This document shows, piece by piece, positions 1 through 11,554 of a stretch of DNA of 64,000 nucleotides (positions are counted from its first letter, which is position 1; each line of letters starts with the position of its first letter). The notes below the pieces were generated by a model. The model did no database searches. It was not told the DNA's origin and worked only from the letters and a program-made list of their open reading frames with translations. A program made the translations under genes and the position numbers. The stretch lies in contig NC_091263.1 of assembly GCF_042477335.2 (NCBI RefSeq), positions 17,519,501 through 17,583,500 on the forward strand, written 5' to 3'. This DNA is from Ovis canadensis. Lineage: Eukaryota; Chordata; Mammalia; Artiodactyla; Bovidae.

Positions 1-159
1 CTAGTGAACTTGTCATAGAGTGTAATTACTTATGATGTGTATCACTGCTGGCTTTAAGTTTACCAGTTGAAGCACATGTCAGAGCTGACTGTGCTGTCTC
101 TGCATGTAGCTCCCTCCCTCCATCTGTAAAATCTCTTGCCCACATCACACATCGTCAGT

Positions 160-428
160 GTGATGGCATGGCATCAATGCATGTTGTTAGATCACCAGGC
201 CATGTTCTAAAATGCCATGTTAGATCGAGATGTCAAGACCATGGCATGGCTAAGATCTCACATGCCATGGGGCCAAAAGGGTTATGGGAATCAGCCTTTC
301 AACATGAGTCTGTGCACCTACCGCCCCTACCCTCTCTGCCCTGGTTGCTGGCATCCAAAATAAAGCAAGCTTTCCCTTTTTATTAGCTTTCGAGCAGTGA
401 GCAGCCAGACCCCACCTTCAGTAAAAAA
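160..428 (+). mobile_element. Putative endogenous retrovirus LTR, 3' part
   Basis: An AATAAA at about 357-362 follows a CT-rich stretch, and about 60 bases later the sequence reads gagcagtgagcagccagacc. This arrangement is typical of the R/U5 end of ruminant gamma-type (ERV1) LTRs. The left part is rich in CATG-containing words. No internal retroviral genes lie next to it, so it would be a solo or truncated LTR. The family name and the left edge are uncertain. Confidence 0.45.
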
Positions 429-945
429 ATATTTTGTGTATTTGTAATTTCTGTATTTAGTGTCCAGAGAAAAACTGGCTTTCAATGATGGTCCTTGCCC
501 TCCTGCATGAAGAATTTAAATTCACTTAAAACCATATGGCTCCAAAGTTTGGACCTTTACACTATGCAGTTTGAGTTCCCTCTTCCCAGAGTCTGGACTC
601 TAGTCATAATCCTGGACCTAGGACAGCCAACAAGGGCTTAATAAATATTATATATAAATATTTAATGAATCATTATTTAATAAATACTTACTGAGTAAGT
701 AAATGGGGTTTATGTTATGAAAACATCTGGAACCTTTGCCCAGATGAGGATTAAACTTGTCATCTAACTAAGCCTTTCCAACTACTAAGTCCAAGCCTTC
801 AAAACAGATCGACTCTAGATGGCTTTCACAGTTCAGTACTCAATCATGCGTGGGCATGGATGCCTCGTTATTGATTCCACATGTGTGTGGTTGCGAGTCT
901 CCAAGGTGATTCTCCCCTCCTGGTATTCGCATGCTTATGTGGATA
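429..945. other. No gene seen; AT-rich unique sequence
   Basis: There is no convincing reading frame, splice-flanked exon or recognisable repeat here. The stretch around 640-710 is very A+T-rich, with TAAATA/ATTTAA words. Confidence 0.5.
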
Positions 946-1395
946 GGGCTCACCTGTATGACCTTCAGGGAGTCACAAACATGGGGGAAGGTGGCCTCCG
1001 AGGCGGGTCAAAAAAGACACTGAGGCTTCCGCTTGGCTCTCTTCTGGGCCACTCGTCTGGGAGAATCCCACCACCGGCCATGAGCCCATTCAGGCAGCTT
1101 CCTGGAGAGGTCCACATGGTGAGCAACTGAAGCCTTCTGCCAACAACCAGCTCTTACTTGACAGTGTGTGGCTGAGATCACTTGGAAGTGGCCCTTTAGC
1201 CCTAGGCAACCTTCAGATGCTGAGCGCCGGTCAGTGTCTTGGCTGTGACCCCAAGAGACACCATGAGCCAGGACCAAGTCACTGATAGATTTGGATCCAC
1301 AGAAACTGTGTGTGATAATAAATGTTCATTGTTTTAAGTTACTGATATTTGATATGTGACAGGCTTGTCTCACTGAATAGATTATAAGCATCTCA
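946..1395 (+). mobile_element. MLT1-type MaLR LTR (old solo LTR)
   Basis: The sequence follows the known MLT1/MST layout. There is a 'gaggcttccgcttggctctcttctggg' type block, then 'cctggagaggtccacatgg', then 'ctgccaacaaccagctct', and near the end 'cagaaactgtgtgtgataat' with AATAAA at 1317-1322. The divergence fits an element from the early placental radiation. Short open frames on both strands here are incidental. Confidence 0.7.
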
Positions 1396-1409
1396 AAGAA
1401 AAGAGTAAT

Positions 1410-1596
1410 AGGACTTACCTGGAGTTACAGTGGTTAACACTTCCAATGCAGGGGGTGCAAGGTTGATTTCCTGGTCAGGGTGCTAAGATCTCGCATGCCA
1501 TGGGGCCAAAACAAAACATAATATGGAAGCAATACCATAACAAATTCAATACAGACTTAAAGTGAAAATGGTCCACATCAGAAAAAAAGAGAGAAA
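1410..1596 (+). mobile_element. CHR-type tRNA-derived SINE
   Basis: The element begins with a degenerate 'ggacttacctggagttacag' head and the 'ttccaatgcagggggtgcaagg' block of tRNA-Glu-derived artiodactyl SINEs. It ends in the tail typical of this family (acaaattcaatacagactt, then gaaaatggtccacatc), followed by an A-rich run. The pol III B box is mutated, so the copy is old and inactive. Confidence 0.75.
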
Positions 1597-2890
1597 AGAT
1601 CCATGTCTTTTATTTGTCACAGTGACCGGCATGATATTAGGATGATACTAGACAAAGTAAATGATATTACTGCTTCACAATTACCTTCTAGTCAAGTCAA
1701 CAAGTATTTAATACCCACCAGACACTCTTCTAGGAGCCAAGAAAATCAGTAAACAAAAAGGCATAAATTCTAGTAGATTAAAACATATGTAATAAAACTA
1801 AAGTTATGGACCAGGGCAATGAAGATAGGAAGCTAAGAAGAAAAATAGAATGAAGACAAAGGATGCTGTTTTGTATATCTGACTTAGGGTATCAGGAAAG
1901 CTTTCTCTGGAGACTTGTGTGTGCATCTGGGAACTACAAGCTCAGATCATCGAGATGGATAGTGGGGCACAGCAAGCATGGCTGAGGCCAAGGTATCTGT
2001 TGCAGACTTCACTAGTCAGTGAGTGAGTGTCTGACGGCCCATCTTCACATTTAAATCTCTCTCTCAGAGGCTTGGACCCCTCTTTCCTTGGTTCTTGAAT
2101 TTCAACAGGACACTTGATAGTGGTTTATTTTACATAGATCGGCTTATGTAATTGAATCACTATGAAAGCCTGTCAATATGGCTAATGAGTCAAAATAGGC
2201 TAATGTTAGTCAGAAGAATAAGAGAGTTCACAGATCACACACTCTTTCATGACTTCTGTAACTTGAAGCTTTCCCACTTCACTGAAGCCGTCAGCACCCT
2301 CAAATAAGTTATATAGGTAGTAACACAAATATGTCTGCGTGTTTCTGACCCAGAGGGAAATGATCTGCTCAATCAATATACATTTATCAAGACGTAAGTT
2401 TTCAGATTGACGTGTAATTAGCTCTCCCAACAGAAGAACAAAATTGTTTCTGAAATGTTCTGTCTGCTGTAGATTTCACCCCTTCTCCCTCTCGCTGGAA
2501 GAAACACAGTGACTGGAAGGATCACTGGGTGATGGGTCCTCCCCAGGTCGCAGGGTGATGGTAGTGTCTGTTGTTCAGAGCCAGCTAAGTCAGTCGCTCT
2601 CACATCTCAGCTACCTCACTTCAGAGAGACAAGCATGTCCTTATTTAACAAGCTGCCACTCCTCAGAGAGGCGTGAAGCCCAACTGCAACTCACATCTGA
2701 TATTAAAATGTTCAGTCATGGAGCTCCTGCCGTGTAGTGGCAGCAGCTGGCATTCTTCTTTATAAAACTGATTGATTCACTTGCTTTTTACTATTTGCTA
2801 TCATTGTTTTTATCTGCTCCCTTTTAGCAGCATATTCTTGGCAAATTAATTTATTTGTGCTTTAAATTCCTAAATGCCCTTAGAATACCA
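1597..2890. other. No gene seen; unique intergenic sequence
   Basis: The short frames on both strands (for example around 2206-2603) have no homology I recognise and no supporting splice or promoter context. I see no clear repeat. Confidence 0.45.
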
Positions 2891-2999
2891 GAGTGAGTAG
2901 CCATTTCCATCTCTCGAGGATCTTCCTGACCCAGGGATCAAACCCGGGTGTCCTGCATTGTGGGTAGATTCTTTACCATCTGAGCCACCAAGGAAGCCT
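2891..2999 (-). mobile_element. Bov-tA SINE, 5' (tRNA) half
   Basis: Read on the minus strand this is the head of a Bov-tA SINE: 'ggcttccttggtggctcaga' with the degenerate A and B boxes, ending after the 'ggaagatc' block. The BovB-derived right half is missing, so the copy is truncated. Confidence 0.75.
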
Positions 3000-3124
3000 T
3001 CACTCTTTGCTTTAATTCTGCAGAGCAAGTTTCACTGAGAGCTTCACATAGAGGAAGTGAGAAGTAGGGTAGAGAGAAAGAATGGAGGAGAGGAAGCCAG
3101 AAAGAGACAGAGACAGAAGAATCT

Positions 3125-3212
3125 CCAAGTGTGTGTGTGCGGTGTGTGGTGTGGTGTTTGGTGTGTGTGGATGTGGTGTGTGGAATGTTTATGTGTCTGT
3201 ATGTGTGGGGTA
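3125..3212. repeat. GT-rich imperfect microsatellite
   Basis: An irregular run of GTGTG interrupted by GGTGTGG and GGATGTGG words. It opens a 61-residue frame rich in Cys, Val and Trp, which is a composition artefact. Confidence 0.8.
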
Positions 3213-5060
3213 TGGGCGAGAGACTGGAGAGGTCACCATTGAAATGTAACCAGAAGGAAAAAAGACAACTATTTACAGACTAGGATCTGTTTGTGAAAAG
3301 GAAGAAGAGTACTTTTTAGAAATACATATATATATATGAAGAAAGTAATTACTGTTTTTTCTTCTTAAAAATAATAGAGCATTCAAGTTACAAGAGGCAA
3401 AATATTAGAGATACATAAGAGGAAATGCTCTTGGTGAATAGGTTACCCAGAAACCCACTATTAAACATCTTTATCAAAGCAAGTTAATTTAAAATATTTG
3501 AGGACTAGGCATGAGTTGCATCATGTATAATTAATTTTTCTCATCTCTAAGTGCATCTACTATATATCACAGGTTATAAAAACAAGGAGTTTTTTAGGAA
3601 TCTCCACAGAATTTTGTATTAGCCTAGTTATACCTAGACGAAAGTATTTTTGAAAAATCTTTCTTTGGTGCATATTTAATTATGATGAAGTATTTATGGA
3701 GACATTTGGATATGATAATAATTTACCCCCAAAATTATTTTAAACTTTGATGGAAAGCAAGAAAATAAATTTGGAAATGTAAAGAAATTTCAGTCTTTCT
3801 TAAAAATTGTTTTTCATGAGTTATAATATGAATTTGGCATAAATGTAAATATATGCTGAAGTCTGTTCATGTTAGATTGCCCAGTCCTAAAAGATATTTG
3901 ATTTTAGGACATTTTTTCTTTCGGATTGACAGAACCTTTAGAATTTTGTTCAAGTAATAAGAAATTTAAATAGTTATTGCTCATTGAGATGATTGTCTCT
4001 TAACAGCAGTTTTAAGAGCATTCAAGGGTACTTTGAAGAAAAAAATTTCAAAAGTCCTTCAAATGTTTAACAAAATGGTACAACAAACAAACAAAACAAA
4101 TCTGTAAATCCTTTTAAGTATTTTCTCCCAAGGATTCCTTTCTTTTGAAAACTCTCTATTTCAAAGGAAACTTAATCTGTGTGTTCCTGATTCATTTATA
4201 CACCTCAGAGTCATTTCAAACACCAACGCATCTTATGAACCTTTCTATAAACCTTTTCAAAGATATTTTTATTTGAACTAGAAAGTCATGTTTTGTTGGC
4301 ACTAAATGGAGCTTGGGGTATGGGAGAGAAAGTTAGCTCGGAGCCCAAGGGTTCAGGCGACTCTAAATAAGGTCAAGGTCACTCTTCTAGTCTCACATGA
4401 GATCGAAGTAAAGAATAGAATGTTCACTGTGTAGAGCATTTGTGAGCCAAAGATTTTTAAAAAGGAATAAAGTTCTCTTGAAGCCTTTAAATATCTAAAG
4501 CTCCAAACAAATTCTGCACAAAGTAGAAAATAAGTTGGAGTTGGATTCGATTGGTGTGTGTCTTAGTAATTTTAAAATTTGGAGACAAATATGTTTAAAG
4601 CCCATTTTTGCTAGCTTGTGTATTTATGTTGCTGACTGTCTGAGCTGGGGTTTTCCCCAGAACTAGACAAGGTTTGGGCTTGAGTAGTTTATTTGGATGG
4701 TGCCTCTAGACAGCACGCCCAGGTGGCTGTGGGAGCAGGCCTGTGTGCTGTCAGCGGGTCTCCACAGTGGGCAGCTGGAGCGCGGTTTTGCTGGGGGGCT
4801 CTGGGAGCCTCTGTGCCCCCCAAGGGTGACAAGGCTGGGGCTTTCTGCACCAGTTGTCCTGGTCATTGGTTGAGGACCACTTCTGGGGCTGGTACCCCCA
4901 AACCCCTGGCCCACCCGGCCCCAGAATGGAATGGATGGTGTGGACCATGGAGATGTGGGCGTGCAGATAACATCTGTTCCTCTGACACACCTTCTGTTTG
5001 TTTCAGAGTAAGTTCACCGTGGGAAATCAAGGAAAGCTTTATTTAGGTCATTTTCCTTTC
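3213..5060. other. No gene seen; AT-rich then GC-richer unique sequence
   Basis: About 3,240-4,660 is A+T-rich with no long frame, including a short (TA)n at about 3325-3336. About 4,660-5,000 is G+C-richer and opens overlapping short frames on both strands, none of which I recognise. No repeat family is obvious. Confidence 0.45.
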
Positions 5061-5188
5061 TTTTTTAAAATTTTATTTGGCCGTGCTCCGCAGTATGTGG
5101 GGTCTTAGTTCCCCAATCAGGAATCAAACCCAGGCCCCCTGAATTGGGAGCGCAGAGTCTCAACCACTGAATAATCAGGGAAGTCCCT
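5061..5188 (-). mobile_element. CHR-type SINE, 5' part
   Basis: On the minus strand this reads 'agggacttccctgattattc', then the tRNA-like region and 'gaactaagaccccacatac', ending in an A-rich tail (T-rich on the plus strand at 5060-5080). Confidence 0.8.
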
Positions 5189-5309
5189 AAGCCATTTTTC
5201 AAGCAGAAGACAGTTTGTGGTTGGTGGAAGTCATTTGAAGGCCTTAATTATGTAGAATTTAAAAACAAAACTCAATGTGTATTTACTTTGACACTCCACT
5301 GTCCTTTAC

Positions 5310-5385
5310 ATAAGTGATGATGGCTACCGTTTACTATGCTCTTAGTATGTGCTTGGCTTATAGCATAACATGAAATCCTCATGGG
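5310..5385 (-). mobile_element. Possible MIR fragment
   Basis: The stretch tttactatgctcttagtatg followed by a 'gcttggc' word resembles the reverse complement of the MIR 3' region. It is short and diverged, so this is tentative. Confidence 0.3.
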
Positions 5386-5743
5386 CACTCAGCGGGGTGC
5401 CTACTTAAAGGTTGTGATGAGGCTTTGCCATGACCTTGTGAAGGGTGCAGAACGCTTGAGATGAGGCTCGAGCACAAGGAAACAGCAGCTGCCTTTCCAG
5501 GCAGAAGGATCAGCTCCCAGCTTATACCTGGAAGATACCTTTTATAAGAGGATAGAACTGTTCTGTGATCAATGGGTGGTAAACATCTGTGGTAAGGTGA
5601 AACAGTGGTTAATAAGAAGTCCCAAGAATGGGTCAATGGGTGCCAGAGATGACAACAGATTCTGGTCTCGTCATCATTTACTTTTCTTGATGCCAACAGT
5701 GTATTTGGAACTGAGTGGGTGTCTACTGATCATACAAGGAGGT

Positions 5744-5940
5744 GGGCTTCTCAGGTGGTACAGTGGCAGAGAATCTGCCTGCCAACGCATGAGATTCAAG
5801 AGACGTGGGTCCAATCTGAGTTGGGAAGATCCCCTGGAAAAAGAAATAGCAACCCACTCCATGGATAGAGGAGCTTGGCAGGGTACCATCCATGGGCTGG
5901 AAAAAGAGTTGGACACGATCTAATGACTTAAACAACAAGC
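5744..5940 (+). mobile_element. Bov-tA SINE, near full length
   Basis: It starts at gggcttctcaggtggtacag and passes through the B-box region (gtgggtccaatct, mutated). It continues with 'ggaagatcccctggaaaaag' and 'caacccactcc', and ends in the BovB-like 'agttggacacgatctaatga'. A short internal deletion removes the 'gtattcttgcctgg' segment. Confidence 0.85.
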
Positions 5941-7835
5941 ACACAGAGTTACAGGCTGAAGGAAGATCACTCACTGTGTGTCCCCCAAGGCTCTGCTGCC
6001 TGCCCCTGGCTGTTTGTTCCTGATTGGGATGGCTTTATCTGCCCAGAGGAATGGGACTTTCTCTAATTCACACACAGGAGTCACTGAAGTTAACAGTAGC
6101 CCTGACTTTCTTAATTCTCCTCTGGCCATAATCCTAATGCTAAGTGCTTTTCTTCAAAATCAGGACAAAATTGGAGATGCCTTTGTGGTTCAAATTATTC
6201 AAAGAAACAACTTTAGCTTCTAAGATAGCTTGTAGGCCCCAGCTCTCCTTACACTTACCTTTTTGTGTTTTTTCTTCTGACTCTCGTGTTTTGGTGCAAT
6301 CCTGTTTTCCCTCAGAATGTTACCTCTGCTTATTCCTCAAGTACTTGAGAAATACACTTGAACTTGAAGATACTAATGTATGTTACCTTCAGTTTTACTG
6401 TCCATCTCTCACTGTGACCAAGTCTGGTTGCTTACAGCAAAAGGACCTTAACTAATCCATTAGCCTAAGATGTTGTGCAAAGAAACACCAGGATCTCTTT
6501 TTGCAGCTCCAGCTGCAAAAGTTTTTTTTTTTTTTTTTTTTTAAAGAAAACACCAAAGTAGTCTTGGCGGTATTAGCAACATGAGGCAATTACAGAATCC
6601 GCTGCAATAAATGGCCAAGGTTATGGCACCCATAAAGTTTAATTTGCATTCTGAATATTATGATGTGTTCACTGAGAATGCAAAGCAGGCTCCGCAGACA
6701 TGAACAGCTAAATTACAGAGCATTTCAGGATGTCTGTGATTCACGCGAAGGAATGAGGGGCTTGGTAGTGCAAGGCTGGCCCCCACCTTCAGCTCCTTCA
6801 GCAGGACACAAGAACAGATGGCCCCCGTGGGCTGCTCTTGGGGGAGCCCCGTCACCAGATGGTCGGATGTAAACTGGGCCTGGGTCGCACCATAGCCAAG
6901 TGGGTTATCTGGGTCACTTGGGGGGTTTATGTAGAGGGCCAGGAGGCTGATCAGGTTGCTGTGCCTGGAACCCGCTGGCAAGAGGATGGAAATGATTTAG
7001 CCAATTGCACCAAGTACGTGTTATTCCAAGTCACCCTCTGAGAAAGCGAGTGGGTGTCACGAAGAGTCTCTGAAATTGGATGAGGGCCTCATTGGCAGAG
7101 AAATAAAGCACATAGGATACTGCATTCCCAGATCAACAAGATGTACCGGACTCACACTCTTACACAGGGGAGGGGGATCTAAGCCCATCGCAATTCCATA
7201 CGCCTCCCAGAGCATCCCTGGCACATTTGCATTGTTGGGGGCCGTGGAGGGGTGGAGGCCAGGGCCTGCCTGATGCTAAGGAGCTTCTCTACCTGGCTTT
7301 GTGATGGGTTCCTGCTCTTGCCTCTCTGCTCCTGGGCACCCTCAATGTGTCAGGGGCCACAGAGCACACCTGAGGGGTGTCCTTCCAGGATGTCTTAGTT
7401 CCATGTCTCTTGGCTCTATAATGGCCACAAGCACAGTGGGTATCAGGTTGAGAAAATCAGCCATAATCATCTTTTAGTGAAACAGGGTGGAGTTTTAGGA
7501 CTTTAGGGGAGAGCAAGAGTGAGAGTGGCTAGAAGTATTGCAGCCTCCTTTCCTCCCTGGAGACGTGACCCAAGGGCAGCTGAGGCTCCTCAGTTGACTA
7601 AGGAGTCCCAAGTGTGGTCCCCGTATCCCTGCATGTAAGTGGGGGCAGGAGAGGGTGGAGAGCAGGGCTCTTCACCGGAGTCTGCAGCTCTGAGCAGCAT
7701 GACTGGCCATTCACTCCAGAGGGACTGTCCTGGAGCCTTCCACTGATTGCATCACTGAAGGTGAGACCAGGGCACCAGCTTCAGTCCCTAGCAGTTCCTC
7801 CATCTCACTGAGATTAAAAATGTCCCCTCACATCT
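5941..7835. other. No gene seen; unique sequence with a T21 run
   Basis: No frame or repeat here is convincing. A homopolymer of 21 T lies at 6522-6542, with no element attached that I can name. The frames around 6658-7041 are open on both strands and look incidental. Confidence 0.45.
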
Positions 7836-7839
7836 TTAA

Positions 7840-8160
7840 CAAGTGCACTGGCATAACATTATTTTAAAAGAGGATTTTTTAACAGAAAAGAACCAGACTC
7901 ACAGAGAAGAAACTAGTGGTTACCAGTGGGGAGAGGGAAGTGGGGAGGGGCTAATGTGGGTGGGGACTGGAAGGTGCAAACTAGCATGTGTGGAACCAGC
8001 TCTAGGGCTGTGTCCTGCTGCGTGGGGAATACAGCCAGTCTAGGGTTTTGCAGTGGCTGTGGGTAGGGTGTCACCTTTGGGAACTGTGGATCCCTGTGCT
8101 GTGTGCCTGCAACTTGTATGGGATTGTGCAGCACCAATACATCAATAATAAATACATACA
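7840..8160 (+). mobile_element. L1 LINE 3' UTR fragment
   Basis: The words 'accagactcacagagaaga', 'tagtggttaccagtggggag' and the following guanine-rich region match the 3' UTR of artiodactyl L1 elements. The copy ends near an A+T-rich stretch at about 8160. Confidence 0.65.
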
Positions 8161-8765
8161 TTAATTAATTATTTTACAAAGAGGACTTTTTTTGGCAGGA
8201 ATTTTAGTTGTAGGTAACTTCTGTAATAAGGCGGAACACACTGCACTCAAGTCCGTACCAACTAGTTGTTCACCCTGTGCTTGAACAAACTGTCACATCA
8301 TCCCCATTATCTTAGGAAAAGGTTCTAATGTCTTACACCTTAGTTTTCACGCCTCAGTGAAGCGGTCACGGGTTGTTCCTTGATCTCTTTCTACCCTGAT
8401 ACGGTTAGGTATTCATGTAGGTTAGGACTGCGGTGGGCTGCGCGTAACAGAAGCTGAGCGAAGCTGACCTGAACAAACAGGGCTCTCCTTTCTGTCATGG
8501 GTGGAGTGGCTCTGAGATGGGCTGCAGCTCTGAGATGGGCTGCTGCTCTGTCTGGTTTGGGGCCGGGATGGCAGGGGCAGGGATGGGGCAGTGCATGCTT
8601 TGCTGTGAAGCTCTTTGTTGTAGCACGTGTCGCATAGTACCAAGGTTACTTTCGAGGCAAGAATAGGGCAGTTACATCTACAACATTTTCTCAGGAAAAT
8701 AGAGGCTTTTCCAGAAGGTTTCCATCTGCTTTTCAGGTTTTTTGTTTGTTTTTTATTGGTGGTGT
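8161..8765. other. No gene seen
   Basis: Unique sequence without a supported gene. A stretch at about 8420-8480 (gcgtaacagaagctgagcg) may be a remnant of an old interspersed repeat, but I cannot assign it. Confidence 0.4.
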
Positions 8766-9016
8766 TGCACGCATGCTCAGTCGCTTCAGTCGTCTTCGAC
8801 TCTTCTGTGACCCTACGGACTGTGGCCCAACAGGCTCCTCTGTCCGTGGGATTCTCCAGGCAAGAACACTGGAGTGGATTGCCACGCCCTTCTCCAGGGG
8901 AGCTTCCCCTGGAGACTGAGAGCTTCCCCAGGTTTGGCCCAGGGACTGAACCTGTATCTCCTGAGTCTTCTGCATCGCAAGTAGATCCATTACCTCTGAG
9001 CCACTGGGGAAGCCCT
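8766..9016 (-). mobile_element. Bov-tA SINE, near full length
   Basis: On the minus strand the element begins with gggcttccccagtggctcag and ends with the BovB-like tail (gactgaagcgactgagcatg). Between the two halves there is an extra segment around 8895-8930 that repeats the 'ggagcttcccctgg' motif, so the copy is slightly longer than usual. A 199-residue minus-strand frame crosses it and is not a gene. Confidence 0.85.
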
Positions 9017-9653
9017 TCCATCTGCTTTACACTTATGTCTCGTTGGCTAAGGTGATTGCCCTGTCCCCTTACGGTTCAAGGTTGGCTAGAAAATCTGAAA
9101 ATGAGACTGTCCTGTTTGACATATTCCAGTAACAGTCCACGTTCTGGGGCTAGGCTTACTCCCCCTCCCCCAAGTATTAGGGTTCTGAATTTTCAGGTAG
9201 AACGAAAAAAAAAATGAGTGTTGGGGGGCTGCATCACAGGCTATGTTCCTCCAGAGGCTGATCATGAGATAAGGTCACCAGAGCAAAGGGCTTACTTGGG
9301 AGGTGATCCTGGGAAGCACTGACAGGAGATGGGCAGGTGAGAAAGTGAAGGCAAGGATGCCAGATGTGCATTAGTGAGCAGGTCAGTGCCGCAGGCACTG
9401 GGGGCTCAGGACAGCTGAGGATGGCTGTGGACTAGAGTTGCCCCACCCAGGAGTGCAGGGCCACAGAAGCTGGGGCGCTGCTGCTTCCTGTGCCCACACG
9501 TCACTGGTGGGGGGCTGCTGACAGGGACAGGGACCGCCTGGCACCTCCAGCCGCCACACGTGCAGACCAAGCACCGCCCTGAGCACACAGATGCTCGTAA
9601 TCCCAGAAGCCAGGCCCCAGAATGTGGATGGCCAGGGCCAGGGCTGGGGCCTG
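9017..9653. other. No gene seen; GC-rich flank of a minisatellite
   Basis: Unique sequence that becomes G+C-rich from about 9,400. The open frames on both strands reflect base composition. No repeat or exon signal is recognised. Confidence 0.45.
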
Positions 9654-9919
9654 CCAAAGGACCGCCTGCACCCGCCAGCATGCTCACGAGGCCAAAGGAC
9701 CGCCCACAAATGCCACCATGTTCACAAAGCCGAAGGACCGCCCGCGCCCGCTGCCATGCTCACGAGGCCAAAGGACCGCCCGCCCGCACCACCATGCTCA
9801 CGAGGCCAAAGGACCGCCCGCACCCGCCGCCATGCTCACGGGGCCAAAGGACTGCCTGCACGCACCACCATGCTCACGAGGCCAAAGGACCGCCCACGCC
9901 CGCCAGCATGCTCATGAGG
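9654..9919. repeat. 38-bp minisatellite, seven units
   Basis: Seven head-to-tail units of exactly 38 bases start at 9654, 9692, 9730, 9768, 9806, 9844 and 9882. Each begins with ccaaaggacc (ccgaaggacc in unit 3, ccaaaggact in unit 6) and ends with a form of tcacgagg. Units differ by a few substitutions and none differ in length. Because 38 is not a multiple of three and the unit lacks stops, all three plus frames stay open. These frames do not indicate a gene. Confidence 0.97.
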
Positions 9920-10044
9920 TGCTCAAGAACACTTTAATCTGATGAGCATTATTGCGGACCTGCTACTTGCCAAGTACTCTGCAGGATATTTACTAATCGA
10001 TTTGCTCTCAGATCGACTTCCTTGACACTAACGAAACAAGTGGT

Positions 10045-10142
10045 ATCTGCACTCAGTTCTTTTATTTTTATTTGATACTGGAGTATAGTTGATTAACAAT
10101 ATTGTGTTAGTTTCAAGTGGACAGCAAAGTGATTCAGGTATT
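10045..10142 (-). mobile_element. L1 LINE 3' terminal fragment
   Basis: The stretch 'gatactggagtatagttgat' followed by 'taacaatattgtgttag' and 'caaagtgattcaggta' is the reverse complement of the extreme 3' end of artiodactyl L1. It abuts a plus-oriented L1 piece, so two L1 fragments meet here in opposite orientation. Confidence 0.7.
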
Positions 10143-10147
10143 GCTTA

Positions 10148-10700
10148 GATGTAGAATCTAAAAAAAAAAATGATACAAATGACTTATTTACAAAACATTG
10201 GAAGGACTGATGCTGAAGCTGAAACTCCAATACTTTGGCCACCTGATGCGAAGAGCTGACTCATTGGAAAAGACCCTGATGCTGGGAAAGATTGAAAGCA
10301 GGAGGGGAAGGGGACGACAGAGGATGAGATGGTTGGATGGCATCACCGACTCAGTGGACACGGGTTTGAGTGAACTCCGGGAGTTGGTGATGGACAGAGA
10401 GGCCTGGAGTGCTGGGGTTCACGGGATCGCAAAGAGTCGGACACGACTGAGCGACTGAACTGAACTGACTGATTTATAAAACAGAAACAGACTCACAGAC
10501 TTAGAGAATGAATTTATGGTTACCGGGGTGGGGGGAGCGTGGCAAGAGAGATAGGTTGGGAGACTGGGATGGACAAGCCCACACTGCTATAGATAAAATA
10601 GATTACCAAACCTACTAATAGGACCAAACCTCCCAAATAGGACCTACTGTCCAGCACAGGGAACTCTGCTCCCTACTCGGTCCTCAGATCTTGACACCCT
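10148..10700 (+). mobile_element. L1 LINE 3' UTR, interrupted by BovB
   Basis: The left part reads tgatacaaatgacttattta and the right part resumes at 10484 with gaaacagactcacagactta, as in a continuous artiodactyl L1 3' region. It is split by a BovB insertion at 10198-10471. The right part ends with 'actgtccagcacagggaact', a further L1 3' UTR hallmark. Confidence 0.8.
10198..10471 (+). mobile_element. BovB LINE 3' end, 5'-truncated insertion
   Basis: About 274 bases of the BovB 3' end, from the coding region for the conserved '[20 protein letters not shown]' block through 'SRTRLSD' to the ACTGAACTGA tail. It is flanked by atttacaaaaca (10186-10197) and atttataaaaca (10472-10483), a 12-base target duplication with one later substitution. 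The insertion therefore postdates the host L1. An 86-codon frame survives but is only the end of the BovB ORF. Confidence 0.93.
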
Positions 10701-11554
10701 GTAAAGTGCACCTTCCTGGTGGCTGTGACCCTGACCCTCCCTGACTCGACACTGTGTATACTTCCTGTTCCCGTGGTGAAGGATTGGTCTTGGAACACTC
10801 TGTCCATGTACATTGTGCAGCTCTTAGGAAACAAGCTGTTTTATTTAATGAAATGTTCAGCGTTTCAGAGTTCTGCTTTGTCCTGAAGAGCAGACATTTA
10901 CTAAATAGTCCATTAGATGCTTGCAAGGATGAATGCCTCTCTTTCTTATTCTAGAGCAGTGATTTACTGCAGCGAGCTCTCTGGCATTATAACTGTCATT
11001 GTTCTTTTCTTAATAATTAAAATCAGGAAGTGACTATGGTGAATAGAGGTCTTAGCGGCAATCCTCCCTAAGGTGTTGTCCTCAGGCACCCGCATCAGCA
11101 GAAGAATGCAGTCAACCCGCCATCCCTGTTGGTTTTGCTCTGGGATGAGGGTCTCTGGTGGGCTGACTCTGATGCTGCTGCAGTGACTGTTGTGCTTTCA
11201 GGCCCCTTTGCTCCCTCCTCCTGGGTTCACCTGCTGCTCTTGCTCTCAGTGATTGTGGATTCCTGTCCAGCATTCAGCTTGCCCCTCTTCTGCTGTGGCA
11301 GGCGTGTGGTTGGGTGGAATGGACCCCCAGCCCAGATCCAGGGCAGGATGGGATCGGCTTACATCACTCAGATTATCACGCTTGGTTGGCTCTGGTGATT
11401 CATTCCTGGGAGGGTGTGTGACATAATGGAATCTAATCATTGTGGAGCCAGGATGAGGACAGAGATGTTATGGCAGATAAGATGGATCTGGGAGATCAGG
11501 AATAAATTAAGCAGTGCCCGCCTGAGTCTGTGCCAGGAAGTTATATTAATGCCA
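10701..11554. other. No gene seen
   Basis: Unique sequence. Several short frames occur on both strands (for example 11,129-11,398), with no recognisable product and no splice or promoter support. Confidence 0.45.

Noticed and set aside
160..290. CATG-rich cluster as a protein-binding array
   Set aside because: The words are unevenly spaced and lie within a probable LTR; no regular period supports a designed site array.
8422..9021. 199-codon minus-strand frame
   Set aside because: Much of it is a Bov-tA SINE read through; no domain in the remainder.
9560..9942. Three overlapping frames of 106-125 codons
   Set aside because: All three come from the 38-bp minisatellite, which lacks stops in any plus frame.
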